Source: JABWAN01 sp041918175 (GTDB taxonomy: Bacteria > Zhuqueibacterota > Zhuqueibacteria > Zhuqueibacterales > Zhuqueibacteraceae). From it: a DNA stretch of 64,000 bases. The stretch is from contig JAYRWE010000080.1 in NCBI GenBank assembly GCA_041918175.1, positions 74,009-138,008 on the forward strand, read 5' to 3'. Below are positions 26,185-34,821 of the stretch, one piece after another (the stretch's first letter is position 1; each line of letters begins with the position of its first letter). The notes beneath the pieces are model-generated. The model was not told the DNA's origin. It did not search any database and saw only the letters and a program-made list of their open reading frames with translations. The translations under genes and the position numbers were made by a program.

Positions 26185-26607
26185 TTAATGCTGCGGACTG
26201 AAATAGATCGTCACTTGCACTGTTGCCGCGAGCGGCTCGCCCTGTTTGCGCCCGCATTTCCATTGCGAGCGCGAGACCGCTAGCATGGCCGCGGCATCAA
26301 TGCTTTTATAGCCCGAACTCTTCGCAATCTTGGTCCCACTCACCCTGCCATTGATATCGATTCTCGCCTCCACCACGGCGGTCGCGGATTTATTTTGCTT
26401 CACCACCTCGTCGGGCATTTCCACCAACGCTTGCAAGGCCGCCATGCCGCCAATCGGCTCCGGCGCTTTGTCCAACTTCGGCGCAACGACTGTGACCTTC
26501 GCGTCCTCCGGCTCATACGTATCGTTCGTGTTGGTTGACGGCGCTTGTGTGCCAGCGCACCCCATGAACAACAACACTACTGCGGCAAACTTCCTTGTTG
26601 CGTGCAT
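26185..26607 (-). CDS. TonB C-terminal-domain lipoprotein
   Basis: 140 aa. N-terminal MHATRKFAAVVLLFMGCAGT is a lipoprotein signal with Cys at about 17. After a linker, residues about 55-140 form a TonB C-terminal fold (VVEARIDINGRVSGTKIAKSSGYKSIDAAAMLAV, VQVTIYFSP). It lacks the N-terminal transmembrane anchor of true TonB, so an envelope role without ExbBD coupling is possible. ATG at 26607 is chosen for the AAGGAG upstream. Confidence 0.82.
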   Translation of the reverse strand: MHATRKFAAVVLLFMGCAGTQAPSTNTNDTYEPEDAKVTVVAPKLDKAPEPIGGMAALQALVEMPDEVVKQNKSATAVVEARIDINGRVSGTKIAKSSGYKSIDAAAMLAVSRSQWKCGRKQGEPLAATVQVTIYFSPQH

Positions 26608-26840
26608 GTGCTCCTTTCCAAATTTTGAAATGAACCTGTTTGCGGCGCGGCTCAATCTATAACAAGCGAGTGCGCGAACCAACAGGTTTTTGCGAGAGAG
26701 AAAATTCCTTGCGCTGCGCGGGAGCGGATGATATATTGAAATGTGGATACCTCAAATGTTTAACTCATATACCTCGACTAATCTTGGCTTCATCATCTAT
26801 TCGGCTTTTGAAGTTGTGAAAAGTAATCATTCTACCCGTC

Positions 26841-29585
26841 ATGAATTACCTCGACTTTGAACTCGAAATCAGCGCGGGCGCGGGGCGCGAGTATCCCGTG
26901 CGCGTGGTGCATTCGCCCGCGGGCGAGGCGCGCGAGACGATGAACTTTCCGTTCGACACGCTCGCGCTGGAAAACCGTTTGAAGGATTTGCAGATCGCCT
27001 TGCTCCGCTCCGGCGGGAAGACGCGCAAAATGCCTTTGCCCGAAGAACAGGCCGTGCAGGATTTTGGCCGCGCGCTGTTCGATGCGCTCTTCATTGGCGA
27101 AGTGCGCACGCGCTATGACATGAGCTGGCGCGAAGCCACGCAAAAAGATCTCGGACTCCGTCTCAAACTCCGCATTCAATCGCCCTCGCTCGCCGCGCTG
27201 CCGTGGGAATTTTTGTATGACCCGCGCCAAGCCGAATACGTGTGCCTCTCGCGCAACACGCCCATTGTGCGCTATCCTGAAATCCCGCAGCCCATTCAAC
27301 CTTTGACTGTTGCAGCGCCGCTGCGCATTCTCGGCATGGCCGTGAGCCCGCACGATCCGCGATTGGGCCAGCTTGATGTGCAACGTGAAAAGCAGCGCGT
27401 GGAAAATGCCACGAAAGATTTGGACGCGCGCGGCCTGCTCGAACTCAAGTGGCTCAACGGCGAAACGTGGCGCGATTTGCAAAAAGCCATGCGCAGCGGG
27501 CCGTGGCATATTTTCCATTTCATCGGCCACGGCGGTTTTGATCAACGCACCGACGAAGGTTTGATCTATTTGGCAAATGAACAGGGCGAGAGCGAGAGTT
27601 TCACCGCCACCAAGTTGGGCCGCCTGTTGTCCGATCATCGTTCGCTGCGCCTCGTGCTCTTGAATGCGTGTGAAGGCGCACGCGGCAGCGACCGCGATCT
27701 CTTTTCCAGCACCGCGGCGATTTTGGTGCGCCGCGGTTTGCCCGCGGTGTTGGCCATGCAATATTCCATTACCGACCACGCGGCGATTGAGTTCAGCCGC
27801 GCGTTTTACGAAGTGCTCGCCGAAGGCCTGGCCGTGGACACCGCGGTGGTCGAAGCGCGCAAAGCCGTGAGCTTCGCGGTTTCCAACACCATTGAATGGG
27901 GCACGCCCGTGCTGTACATGCGCGCGCCCGATGGACAGCTTTTTAATTTTACCAAAGCGCAAACCGCACCGCGGCCCGAGCCTCCCAAAATTGATTTCGC
28001 CGAACAACGGCGTCTCGAACTTATCAACTTGCAGCGCGAAGCCGAAGAATCCCTGGCGCGCGAAGAGTGGCGCGCGGCGAGCGAAACGTATCTACGCATT
28101 TTAGATTTGGAGCCGAATCATCAACCGGCGCAAGCAGGACTCGCGCGGGCGCAACAGGAATTGCAACTCGCCGCGCTTTATGCCGAAGCCCAACAACACG
28201 CGGCCGCGAAACGTTGGACCCAAGCATTAGCTTGTTTGCAAAAAGTGCGTGCGCTCTCGACGAGCTACAAAGACGTTGCGCAGTTGATTTCGCGCATTGA
28301 ACAAAACCTGGCAGAAGAGAATGTGCGCGAGAAAGTGGCGGGACTTTTACGCGAAGCCGAAGCTGCTTCAGCGCGCGAGGACTGGCCCAATGCCATTCGA
28401 AAAATTCAGGAGATTCTAGCGCTCGAACCAAACCATCCTGCGGCCAAGAACATTTTACGGCTGGCGCAACAAGAGCAGGAATTAGCCGCGCAGTATGCCG
28501 AGGCGCAAAAACATCTGCGCGACCGGCGTTGGCAACAAGCGCTCGACAGTTTGCTGCGTTTGCAAAACGTGCGCAGCCATTATAAAGACGTCGAAGAACA
28601 GATAACGAGAGCGCGGCAAGAATTACAAAAGGAGCAGCACGCGGCGCAACGGCAAACAGAGCAACCGCCGATTGTGACTCGGCCTTCATCCCCTGCACCT
28701 GGCGAGGTTGTGCAAGGCCCGGTGCAACACAAGCGCGGTCTCGTGCTCGGTTTGGGCATTGCCGTTCTGCTCATCATCATATATATTGCTTCGCAAAATC
28801 GTGAGCAACAGCCTGAACGCTCGCCTGCGAATACCGAGCCTAGCGTGCAAAACCTGTCAGAAACCCCTGATGTGCCTGCCGGCATGATGCTCATCCCCGC
28901 CGGCACTTTTACGATGGGCAGCAATGACTATGATTCTGAAAAACCTCCCCACCAAGTTTCCGTTGCGGCGTTTTTTATGGACAAGTATGAAGTGACCGTG
29001 GCGCAATATCAAAAATTTCTCGCGGCGAATCCTGCGCAAGACAAGCCGGACAATTGGAACGAACAATTGCAGAACTCGAATCGCCCGGTGGTTTATGTGA
29101 GTTGGAATGACGCTGTGGCTTATTGCGCATGGTTGAGCAAACAAAGGGGCAAGCGCGTGCGGCTACCAACCGAGGCGGAATGGGAATATGCGGCGCGCGG
29201 CGGATTGAACGGCAAAAAATATCCGTGGGGCGATGAGATCAGCGCGGCGAACGCGAACTACGACGCAGAGTCGAATCGGGGATACTCATGGGACGATGCC
29301 AAACTTTATCTCCGCGAGGTCGGAAGCTACAGGCCGAACAGCTACGGTCTTTACGACATGGCTGGCAACGTTTGGGAATGGTGTGCTGATTGGTACGCCA
29401 GCGATTATTACCAATCGAGTCCTGCGCAAAACCCGAAAGGCCCAGCGAGTGGCACATATCGGATTTTGCGGGGCGGGTCGTGGGACGACGATCCTGACTA
29501 CCTGCGCTGTGCCGACCGCGGCAGCCTCGAGCCCTCGGACCGTGGCGTCACTTTCGGGTTTCGTTGTTCCCAGGACGTTCGTTAA
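26841..29585 (+). CDS. CHAT caspase-like protease - TPR - transmembrane - FGE-sulfatase/lectin-fold protein
   Basis: 914 aa. Residues about 1-370: CHAT domain with the caspase-like dyad His230 (HFIGHGG) and Cys277 (LLNACEGA). About 385-600: helical repeats, TPR-like, with repeated AEAQ...RRWxQAL units. 633-651: one transmembrane helix (LVLGLGIAVLLIIIYIA). 680-910: FGE-sulfatase/C-type-lectin-like domain (GMMLIPAGTFTMGS, LPTEAEWEYAARGG, YGLYDMAGNVWEWCADW, RILRGGSW). No signal peptide and no clear ribosome site. The last 30 residues have a codon pattern expected of a DGR variable region (see 29470-29585). CHAT-FGE fusions are known from bacterial conflict or cell-death systems; the activity here is inferred. 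Confidence 0.88.
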   Translation: MNYLDFELEISAGAGREYPVRVVHSPAGEARETMNFPFDTLALENRLKDLQIALLRSGGKTRKMPLPEEQAVQDFGRALFDALFIGEVRTRYDMSWREATQKDLGLRLKLRIQSPSLAALPWEFLYDPRQAEYVCLSRNTPIVRYPEIPQPIQPLTVAAPLRILGMAVSPHDPRLGQLDVQREKQRVENATKDLDARGLLELKWLNGETWRDLQKAMRSGPWHIFHFIGHGGFDQRTDEGLIYLANEQGESESFTATKLGRLLSDHRSLRLVLLNACEGARGSDRDLFSSTAAILVRRGLPAVLAMQYSITDHAAIEFSRAFYEVLAEGLAVDTAVVEARKAVSFAVSNTIEWGTPVLYMRAPDGQLFNFTKAQTAPRPEPPKIDFAEQRRLELINLQREAEESLAREEWRAASETYLRILDLEPNHQPAQAGLARAQQELQLAALYAEAQQHAAAKRWTQALACLQKVRALSTSYKDVAQLISRIEQNLAEENVREKVAGLLREAEAASAREDWPNAIRKIQEILALEPNHPAAKNILRLAQQEQELAAQYAEAQKHLRDRRWQQALDSLLRLQNVRSHYKDVEEQITRARQELQKEQHAAQRQTEQPPIVTRPSSPAPGEVVQGPVQHKRGLVLGLGIAVLLIIIYIASQNREQQPERSPANTEPSVQNLSETPDVPAGMMLIPAGTFTMGSNDYDSEKPPHQVSVAAFFMDKYEVTVAQYQKFLAANPAQDKPDNWNEQLQNSNRPVVYVSWNDAVAYCAWLSKQRGKRVRLPTEAEWEYAARGGLNGKKYPWGDEISAANANYDAESNRGYSWDDAKLYLREVGSYRPNSYGLYDMAGNVWEWCADWYASDYYQSSPAQNPKGPASGTYRILRGGSWDDDPDYLRCADRGSLEPSDRGVTFGFRCSQDVR
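29470..29585 (+). other. Candidate DGR variable region (VR)
   Basis: 3' end of the CHAT-FGE gene. After RGGSW the codons are GAC GAC GAT CCT GAC TAC CTG CGC TGT GCC, then GAC CGC GGC AGC CTC GAG, CCC TCG GAC CGT GGC GTC. Solvent-face codons are almost all NNC or NNT with free first and second bases, while framework codons (CCT, CGC, CGT, TTC GGG TTT CGT) are fixed. That is what adenine mutagenesis of an AAC-rich template leaves. The template repeat and reverse transcriptase are not in this window. Confidence 0.6.
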
Positions 29586-29692
29586 ACTTTTTCGCTCTTT
29601 ACGCTTTTAACGCTTTTGCGCTTTTAAAGCTTTTACCCTTATAGAGCGAGCGTAGCGAGCGCCTCGAAATTTTTTTTTAAAAAGCGTGTTTA

Positions 29693-29815
29693 ATAATTCC
29701 CCCCTTGAGGGGGGCTAGGGGGGTGTTGCTCGACACAGTGAAAAAGTAAAACGCGAATTGAAATCGTTTTTTGTCCTCAAGAACACCCCCCTGGCCCCCC
29801 TCAAGGGGGGAATTG
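29693..29815. repeat. Inverted-repeat element, family B (CCCCCCTTGAGGGGGG)
   Basis: About 123 bp. Left arm ATAATTCCCCCCTTGAGGGG...AGGGGGGTGTT and right arm AACACCCCCCT...CCCCTCAAGGGGGGAATTGT are reverse complements with few mismatches, around a 55-bp middle. Solitary arms occur at about 18168-18193 and 30340-30375. It lies between the CHAT-FGE gene and the avd remnant. The rest of 29586-29692 is T-rich with repeated CGCTTTTA words. Confidence 0.85.
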
Positions 29816-29857
29816 TCGGGTGCTGCATTTTTCAAATACGCTTTTAGGAAAATGACC

Positions 29858-29980
29858 ATGCCGCAAACCGAAGACGTGCTCACACTGTCGTATGACTTCT
29901 TAAAGTATCTCGTTCCAATTTTATCGAAATTTCCTCGCGACCAAAAGTTTTTGCTGGCGGATCGCATCCCACTCCGCTAG
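29858..29980 (+). pseudogene. Truncated Avd-like DGR accessory gene
   Basis: 40 codons from the ATG at 29858 (AGGAA 8 bases upstream). The body YDFLKYLVPILSKFPRDQ followed by KFLLADRI resembles helix 1 and the following KFPxxQRFxLGxRI signature of the four-helix-bundle protein Avd, which binds the reverse transcriptase in DGRs. Homology stops at LADRI: a palindromic repeat (ACTCCGCTAGGAGT) begins there and supplies the stop. Helices 2-4 are missing. Its place right behind the FGE variable region is the usual DGR order. Assignment is by recalled pattern, not by search. Confidence 0.6.
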
Positions 29981-30248
29981 GAGTGGAATGTCTATAGCAA
30001 GCGAGCGCACACTCTCTCTCAAAACTCCGATAGGAGTGACATGTTTGGTTTTCACTAGAACGGCTCAATCATTCAACAGAATTTACATGCCACTCCTAAC
30101 GGAGTTCCGAGCATTATGCGGCGGCCTGGCTATAAACATTGCACTCATAGCGGAGTGCCGCGAAAACGCGCAATTGCTTTCGATGCCACGGCTTGGCCGT
30201 GGTTTGTTTTTGAATGATTGCAATGTATGCTACGGCCAAGCCGTGGCA
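29971..30248. repeat. Cluster of short palindromes, two families
   Basis: Family 1: ACTCCGCTAGGAGT (29971-29984), ACTCCGATAGGAGT (30024-30037), ACTCCTAACGGAGT (30092-30105, inverted) and GCACTCATAGCGGAGTGC (30141-30158); copies share a following GTGNNATGT word. Family 2: TGCCACGGCTTGGCCGT (30184-30200) and its exact reverse complement at 30232-30248, each internally palindromic. No gene between 29981 and the M1 peptidase start. Confidence 0.85.
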
Positions 30249-30291
30249 GAGCGTTCGTTTTTTTCTCTCTTCATCCACAACCACATTCGCT

Positions 30292-32772
30292 GTGCGCACA
30301 CATTTCGAAAACTATCTCGCCGCCACGCCGATTAAAAGCGACACCCCCCTGGCCCCCCTCAAGGGGGGAATTGTCAAACACGCGCTTGCCATTGCATTTC
30401 TCGCGTGTCTCTTTCTCACCACACTCACACCCTTTGCCGCGGAGAAGAACACGCTGCGCGATCCGCAATTGCGGCGGTTGTATCAATCGCTGAAGCAGCC
30501 GGTCGTTGCGGATTCGAGTTTCATCATCACGGACACGCTGCGGCTCAATTATCCGGATTTCGCACTCACGCTGCGGCGCGGGGAATTGGTGCCGCTACGC
30601 GATAGCACGGAGACGTTGACCGGTTTCTTTTTCGAGGGCGCGGCGCAGATTGCGTTTCGGCCGCGGCATGTGCTCGAACGGCAACAACTTCAGCGCTTCA
30701 CGGGCGATTCCGTGGCTGTGCTTCAAGCTGCGCGCTTGCTCATTCGCGTTTCCAAGCCAAACGTTTTGCCCGCGCGCATTCTCGCGAACGAGGCTTTTCA
30801 TCAAACCAAAACCAAAAAAGCCGAGGACGCGCGCGAGCTGCAACGCGCGGTGCATGAAGCTTTGCTCGACCGACGCGGTTATAATCTCGCGGCGCATATG
30901 CTGACGCGGCGCATTGGCGGCGAGGCGGACTCGTTGATTGTGTGCGCGTTCTATCCCGAGGGTGATCGCAATCTGTTTCCGCCGTTGTGCTTGTATGTTT
31001 ATGACGCGCTCAGCCTCGAACAGGTGAGCTACTTACAATACTCGCACAAGAAACTGGGGCGCCCGATGCTCACGGTGTGCAGCTATCCGCTCGTCATGGA
31101 ACGGTTGCGGCAAATCAATCGCACGTTACGCATCACGAAGTACAACGGCTGGGTGCAAATCGAAGACGACGGCAAAATTCACGCGGACTTGGGCTTTGAT
31201 TTCTTCACGGCGCACCATCGGCCCGAGGCTTTGTTCTTCTCGCTGTCTTCCGATCTCAAAGTGCTGCGCATTTCGGGCGAGGCGGGCGATACGCTCGCGT
31301 TTGCGCAGGAGCCGAAAGAACAGGGCGTGACCGTGTTTCTCACACCGCGCATTTGGCTCAGCGATACGCTGCGTTTGTTTTTGCAATATGAGGGCGAGGC
31401 GCTGCGCCGGCACGACAACGGCACGATGTTCTTGAAAGATGCGATCAATTGGGTGCCGCGTTTCGGTTATTTGGCGCGCGCGCACTATCATCTCGTGTTC
31501 AAATCTTCGCCGCGCTGGCGTGTGCTCTCCGTGGGCGAGCGCGTGCGCGATTGGGATGAGCCGAGTTTTCATTTGAGCTTTTACAAAACGCGCGTGCCGG
31601 CCAAGGCTTCGACGTTTTGTTTGGGCCGATTCGTGGCGGATACACTCGCGCGGCAGCACGCGAGCTTGCCGCGCATTGAGATCCATTCAACGCCGCGACG
31701 TTCGGCACGCGAACGACGCCGCGTGGCGGGCGATATTGCGAACAGTTTGCATTTTTATGAACGCCTGCTCGGGCCGTATCCCTTGCCGAGCATTCGCGTG
31801 GTGGAATCGCCAAACACGCATAGCCAAGGCTTCCCCGGCTTTGTAACGCTCTCGTGGGTGGGTTTTGCGAGCCAGTTGTCGGGGGCGATTGAAGCGCTGC
31901 GCAGTCACGAGGTGGCGCATCAATGGTTCGGCAACCTGATCGGGTGGGCAACGTATCACGACCAATGGTTGAGCGAAGCGTTCGCGGAATATCTCGGCGC
32001 GATGTATGTGGAATGGATTGCGCGCGAGCCAGGGGCGTTTGATCAACTCTTAGCGGCGTGGCGTGATGACATTATCGAGGGCGGCCATATTGGTGTGAGC
32101 CTCGGTATGCAGCGTTTCGGTTTGGGCAAAGAGGCGCTGCGCAAGGCCGAGGGCATGAAGGCTGGTCCGTTGTGGCTCGGTTATCGTTTGGGGCAAAATG
32201 AGGCGGTGGATTATTATTCGCATGTGTATGAGAAAGGCGCGTATGTGTTGCACATGCTGCGCTGGCTCATGCGCGATCTCGCAACGGGCAGCGACGAAAA
32301 ATTTTGGCAGATGCTTGCAGATTTTTTACGGCACCATGCCGCGCTAGAACCTGCGACAGAAGATTTTCAAAGAGTGGCGGAGGCGCATTATGGCGCGCCG
32401 CTGGACTGGTTTTTCCAACAATGGATATATCGCAGTGAAGTGCCGACGTACCGCTGGAGTTATAACCTCGCGCAAGAATCGGAGCCGCCGCAAGTCGGAA
32501 TGCCGGTGGCGCAAGGCGCGCAGGCCGTAGTCACCACGCAGGTTTTGCGTTTGAAAATAACGCAGGAGAACGTGTCGCGCGATTTTAAAATGCCCGTGCC
32601 CATCAAGATCGAGTACTTTGATGGAACAAGCGCGATGCAACGCGTGTGGGTCACGCACGAGGGCGGCGAATTGAACTTGTCGTTACGACCGGAGAGGGTG
32701 AAGAGCGTGCATTTTAATTTCGGCGAGGCGGTGTTGGCGCGGGTGAAAAACGAGTTAAAAATTGAGAAATAG
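30292..32772 (+). CDS. M1-family (gluzincin) aminopeptidase-like protein
   Basis: About 826 aa. HEVAHQWFGN carries the zinc HExxH and SEAFAEYLG the distal Glu of M1 peptidases. The C-terminal quarter has the M1 pattern (WFFQQWIYRSEVPTYRWSYN). A hydrophobic stretch ALAIAFLACLFLTT near the N-terminus looks like a signal peptide. The start is unclear: no ATG lies between the signal peptide and an inserted repeat, GTG 30292 is the nearest usual start, and an ATT after the repeat's GGGGGG is another option. An extracytoplasmic peptidase is likely. Confidence 0.82.
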   Translation: MRTHFENYLAATPIKSDTPLAPLKGGIVKHALAIAFLACLFLTTLTPFAAEKNTLRDPQLRRLYQSLKQPVVADSSFIITDTLRLNYPDFALTLRRGELVPLRDSTETLTGFFFEGAAQIAFRPRHVLERQQLQRFTGDSVAVLQAARLLIRVSKPNVLPARILANEAFHQTKTKKAEDARELQRAVHEALLDRRGYNLAAHMLTRRIGGEADSLIVCAFYPEGDRNLFPPLCLYVYDALSLEQVSYLQYSHKKLGRPMLTVCSYPLVMERLRQINRTLRITKYNGWVQIEDDGKIHADLGFDFFTAHHRPEALFFSLSSDLKVLRISGEAGDTLAFAQEPKEQGVTVFLTPRIWLSDTLRLFLQYEGEALRRHDNGTMFLKDAINWVPRFGYLARAHYHLVFKSSPRWRVLSVGERVRDWDEPSFHLSFYKTRVPAKASTFCLGRFVADTLARQHASLPRIEIHSTPRRSARERRRVAGDIANSLHFYERLLGPYPLPSIRVVESPNTHSQGFPGFVTLSWVGFASQLSGAIEALRSHEVAHQWFGNLIGWATYHDQWLSEAFAEYLGAMYVEWIAREPGAFDQLLAAWRDDIIEGGHIGVSLGMQRFGLGKEALRKAEGMKAGPLWLGYRLGQNEAVDYYSHVYEKGAYVLHMLRWLMRDLATGSDEKFWQMLADFLRHHAALEPATEDFQRVAEAHYGAPLDWFFQQWIYRSEVPTYRWSYNLAQESEPPQVGMPVAQGAQAVVTTQVLRLKITQENVSRDFKMPVPIKIEYFDGTSAMQRVWVTHEGGELNLSLRPERVKSVHFNFGEAVLARVKNELKIEK
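30340..30375 (+). repeat. Solitary arm of repeat family B inside the M1 peptidase 5' end
   Basis: GACACCCCCCTGGCCCCCCT followed by CAAGGGGGGAATTGTC is the same sequence as the right arm of the element at 29693-29815. In the peptidase frame it reads TPLAPLKGGIVK, just before the signal-peptide core, and appears to have replaced the original start region. Confidence 0.8.
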
Positions 32773-32856
32773 ATTTAAACATTCGCCGCCGCTCTCTCGT
32801 CTATATGCAAGCATTGTGTCCTTCCTTTAAAGACCGTTAAAGAAAGAGCAGCAACC

Positions 32857-33300
32857 ATGCACACGACCTTTTCAGACTATACGCCGAGTTCTTTCGCTCC
32901 TGAAGTCGCACCCTTGCACTATGGCAATTACCTCGAACATTTTGCGATTCCGCGCATGGGCAAGCTCGTGCCACTGCCGGTGTCCCGCGTGGTGTGGATC
33001 GGCACGCAGTATCGTATGGTTTATGCGTTCACGGATTTGCAGAGGCACCTCTTAGATTTCGGCCTCGATGAGTTGGCCGAACGTCTCAATCCCGTGGAGT
33101 TTTTTCGCATTCATCGCTCGACAATTGTCAACCTGCGCAAGATTGCGAAGGTGAGCAATTTGAGCGACGGTCGTTGCAAGCTCATCATGCAAGACAAAGC
33201 CGGCAGCGAAATCATGGTGAGCCGCTATCGCGCGCTGGATTTCAAAAAAGCTTTCAACCACTGTGCGCGGCTGCGTGAAGAAAACTCTTTCACTTGCTAG
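32857..33300 (+). CDS. Stand-alone LytTR DNA-binding protein
   Basis: 147 aa. Residues about 40-140 form a LytTR domain: VSRVVWIGTQYRMVYAF, EFFRIHRSTIVNLRKIAKV (family signature FxRxHRSxxVN), SRYRALDFKKAF. The first 35 residues are not a receiver domain, so there is no phosphorylation input. Its last 11 bp overlap the end of the convergent methyltransferase gene. Targets unknown. Confidence 0.88.
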   Translation: MHTTFSDYTPSSFAPEVAPLHYGNYLEHFAIPRMGKLVPLPVSRVVWIGTQYRMVYAFTDLQRHLLDFGLDELAERLNPVEFFRIHRSTIVNLRKIAKVSNLSDGRCKLIMQDKAGSEIMVSRYRALDFKKAFNHCARLREENSFTC

Positions 33301-34264
33301 CGTGCGCCGCCGCAATCTCGCACGGTTCGTCTCCCACCTTCCGATATATTCCCCAAAACAGATCAAACGCCGGATATGGTAAGGCCGCGTGCTCGGGCAA
33401 TATTTCAAGCATACCCGAGAGTACACGGCCAATCGGTCCGTTGCCCAGTTTGTGTTGCAGCAATGTTTTTGCATGCACCACGGCAATGCGCTTTGCGGGC
33501 CTGCCGATGGCGACTTCGTGCATTCCGTATTGCGCCAAAAGTCGGCGCAAACTTGCCGGTGAAAACCAATGCAGCACACTCGGCGGGCTGAACTCATGCC
33601 AATTTCTTCCGAAGAGTCGCGCCATCCAGCTCGCGCGATTCCACGTTTCCACGAGCCAATAGCCGCCGGGCTTGGTTAAACGCACAGCATTGCGCAACGC
33701 CGCCGCAAGATCCGTGAAATGCGCAAGCACTTGGACCATGTTGATCAAATCAAAACATTCCGAGGTGCGATACTCCTCGAGCGTGGTCGAAGCAACCGCA
33801 AGCCCGAGTTGCTCGCGCGCAAATTTTGCCATGCGCGGGTTTGGCTCCAATCCTTTTCCTTGCCAACCCTGCTCCTGCAATCCTTGCAAGACAAAGCCGG
33901 CCGCGGCTCCGACGTCTAGAACTTCTCCCGGCATCATGTAGCGAGCCAACAGCTTGCCATAGCGTCGGCCATGCGCGCGCAAGATTTTTTCTTCTCGGAA
34001 ATAATTTGGATAACCCGCGCCGCCGCCAAAGAAATATTTTTCACCGTAAACACGGCCGACGTGATCGCGCGGCGGAAGATAGTCCGCGAATACATGATCG
34101 CAATGCGCGCATCTACAAATGTCGTAGCCGTCTTTATCAAACAAGCTTCGCGCCTCGCCGCCGCAAAGCAGGCAATGTTTCTTCTCGCTGCGTACTCGGC
34201 TGGGAGAAAAGGTCGAAATTATATCGGCCTGGGGATAAAGCACAACTTCGTACGGCAGTGACAT
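33290..34264 (-). CDS. Class I SAM-dependent methyltransferase with N-terminal zinc ribbon
   Basis: 324 aa. Start at the ATG 34264 (TAGGAG 5 bases upstream). CLLCGG...ICRCAHC (about 31-55) is a four-Cys zinc ribbon. VLDVGAAAGFVLQGL is the SAM glycine motif, LINMVQVLAHFTD motif II/III, LTKPGGYWLVETWN motif post-III. This layout is seen in sugar/O-antigen C- or O-methyltransferases and in biosynthetic clusters. No pathway genes adjoin. Confidence 0.87.
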   Translation of the reverse strand: MSLPYEVVLYPQADIISTFSPSRVRSEKKHCLLCGGEARSLFDKDGYDICRCAHCDHVFADYLPPRDHVGRVYGEKYFFGGGAGYPNYFREEKILRAHGRRYGKLLARYMMPGEVLDVGAAAGFVLQGLQEQGWQGKGLEPNPRMAKFAREQLGLAVASTTLEEYRTSECFDLINMVQVLAHFTDLAAALRNAVRLTKPGGYWLVETWNRASWMARLFGRNWHEFSPPSVLHWFSPASLRRLLAQYGMHEVAIGRPAKRIAVVHAKTLLQHKLGNGPIGRVLSGMLEILPEHAALPYPAFDLFWGIYRKVGDEPCEIAAAHASK

Positions 34265-34821
34265 GATCGCTCCTACTTTCACAGTATTGTTTCAGGGTTC
34301 CGGCTTCGCATCGTTCTGCGGCAGCTACAACGAATCTTATCAAACGCAATGCCGGAGGCACGGCCATCGCACTCAGTGTGTTTTAATTTGCATAAAAGGT
34401 GCATCGTCATGCTTGTGGCGTCCATTAGCTGGTAAAACTGTTTAGATCAACCGACAATGCCTCGCAATAAGCTTTCTTGTTTATACTTTTCATCGGGCGC
34501 AGCAACAAAGAGACGAAGCACTTTATTGTCACGAAGCAATCCACGCTGAGTACAACGAAATATTTCGTTACACTATTATGAGCAGAGGGCCGCCGCGAAC
34601 AAAACCTCTTTCGGCTTCGTTGTTTTTTGCCGGTTCGCTTTCTATATTCACCGCGCTGCGTTTTAAAATTCAACGACGACTTATCAAACTAATCCAACTT
34701 GCTTCCTTCTCAGAGCAGGGGTTAGTTGAACGAGTTGTTTTGTGTTTACAAATAAAGCCGAAGCAAATGAGAAAGTTGTTATTCCGGCCTGCTCGCGGCT
34801 CAACCGTATCTTGAGTGGAAA
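34265..34821. promoter_or_regulatory. Gene-free divergent region with a 16-bp palindrome
   Basis: 557 bp between divergent methyltransferase and ABC-F genes. No believable coding sequence. Holds a perfect palindrome AACGAAATATTTCGTT (34554-34569), flanked by GT...AC pairs, of operator-like size. Its regulator is unknown. Confidence 0.45.

Noticed and set aside
29586..29692. DGR template repeat directly after the variable region
   Set aside because: The sequence is T-rich with CGCTTTTA words and does not match the variable region even allowing for adenine changes.
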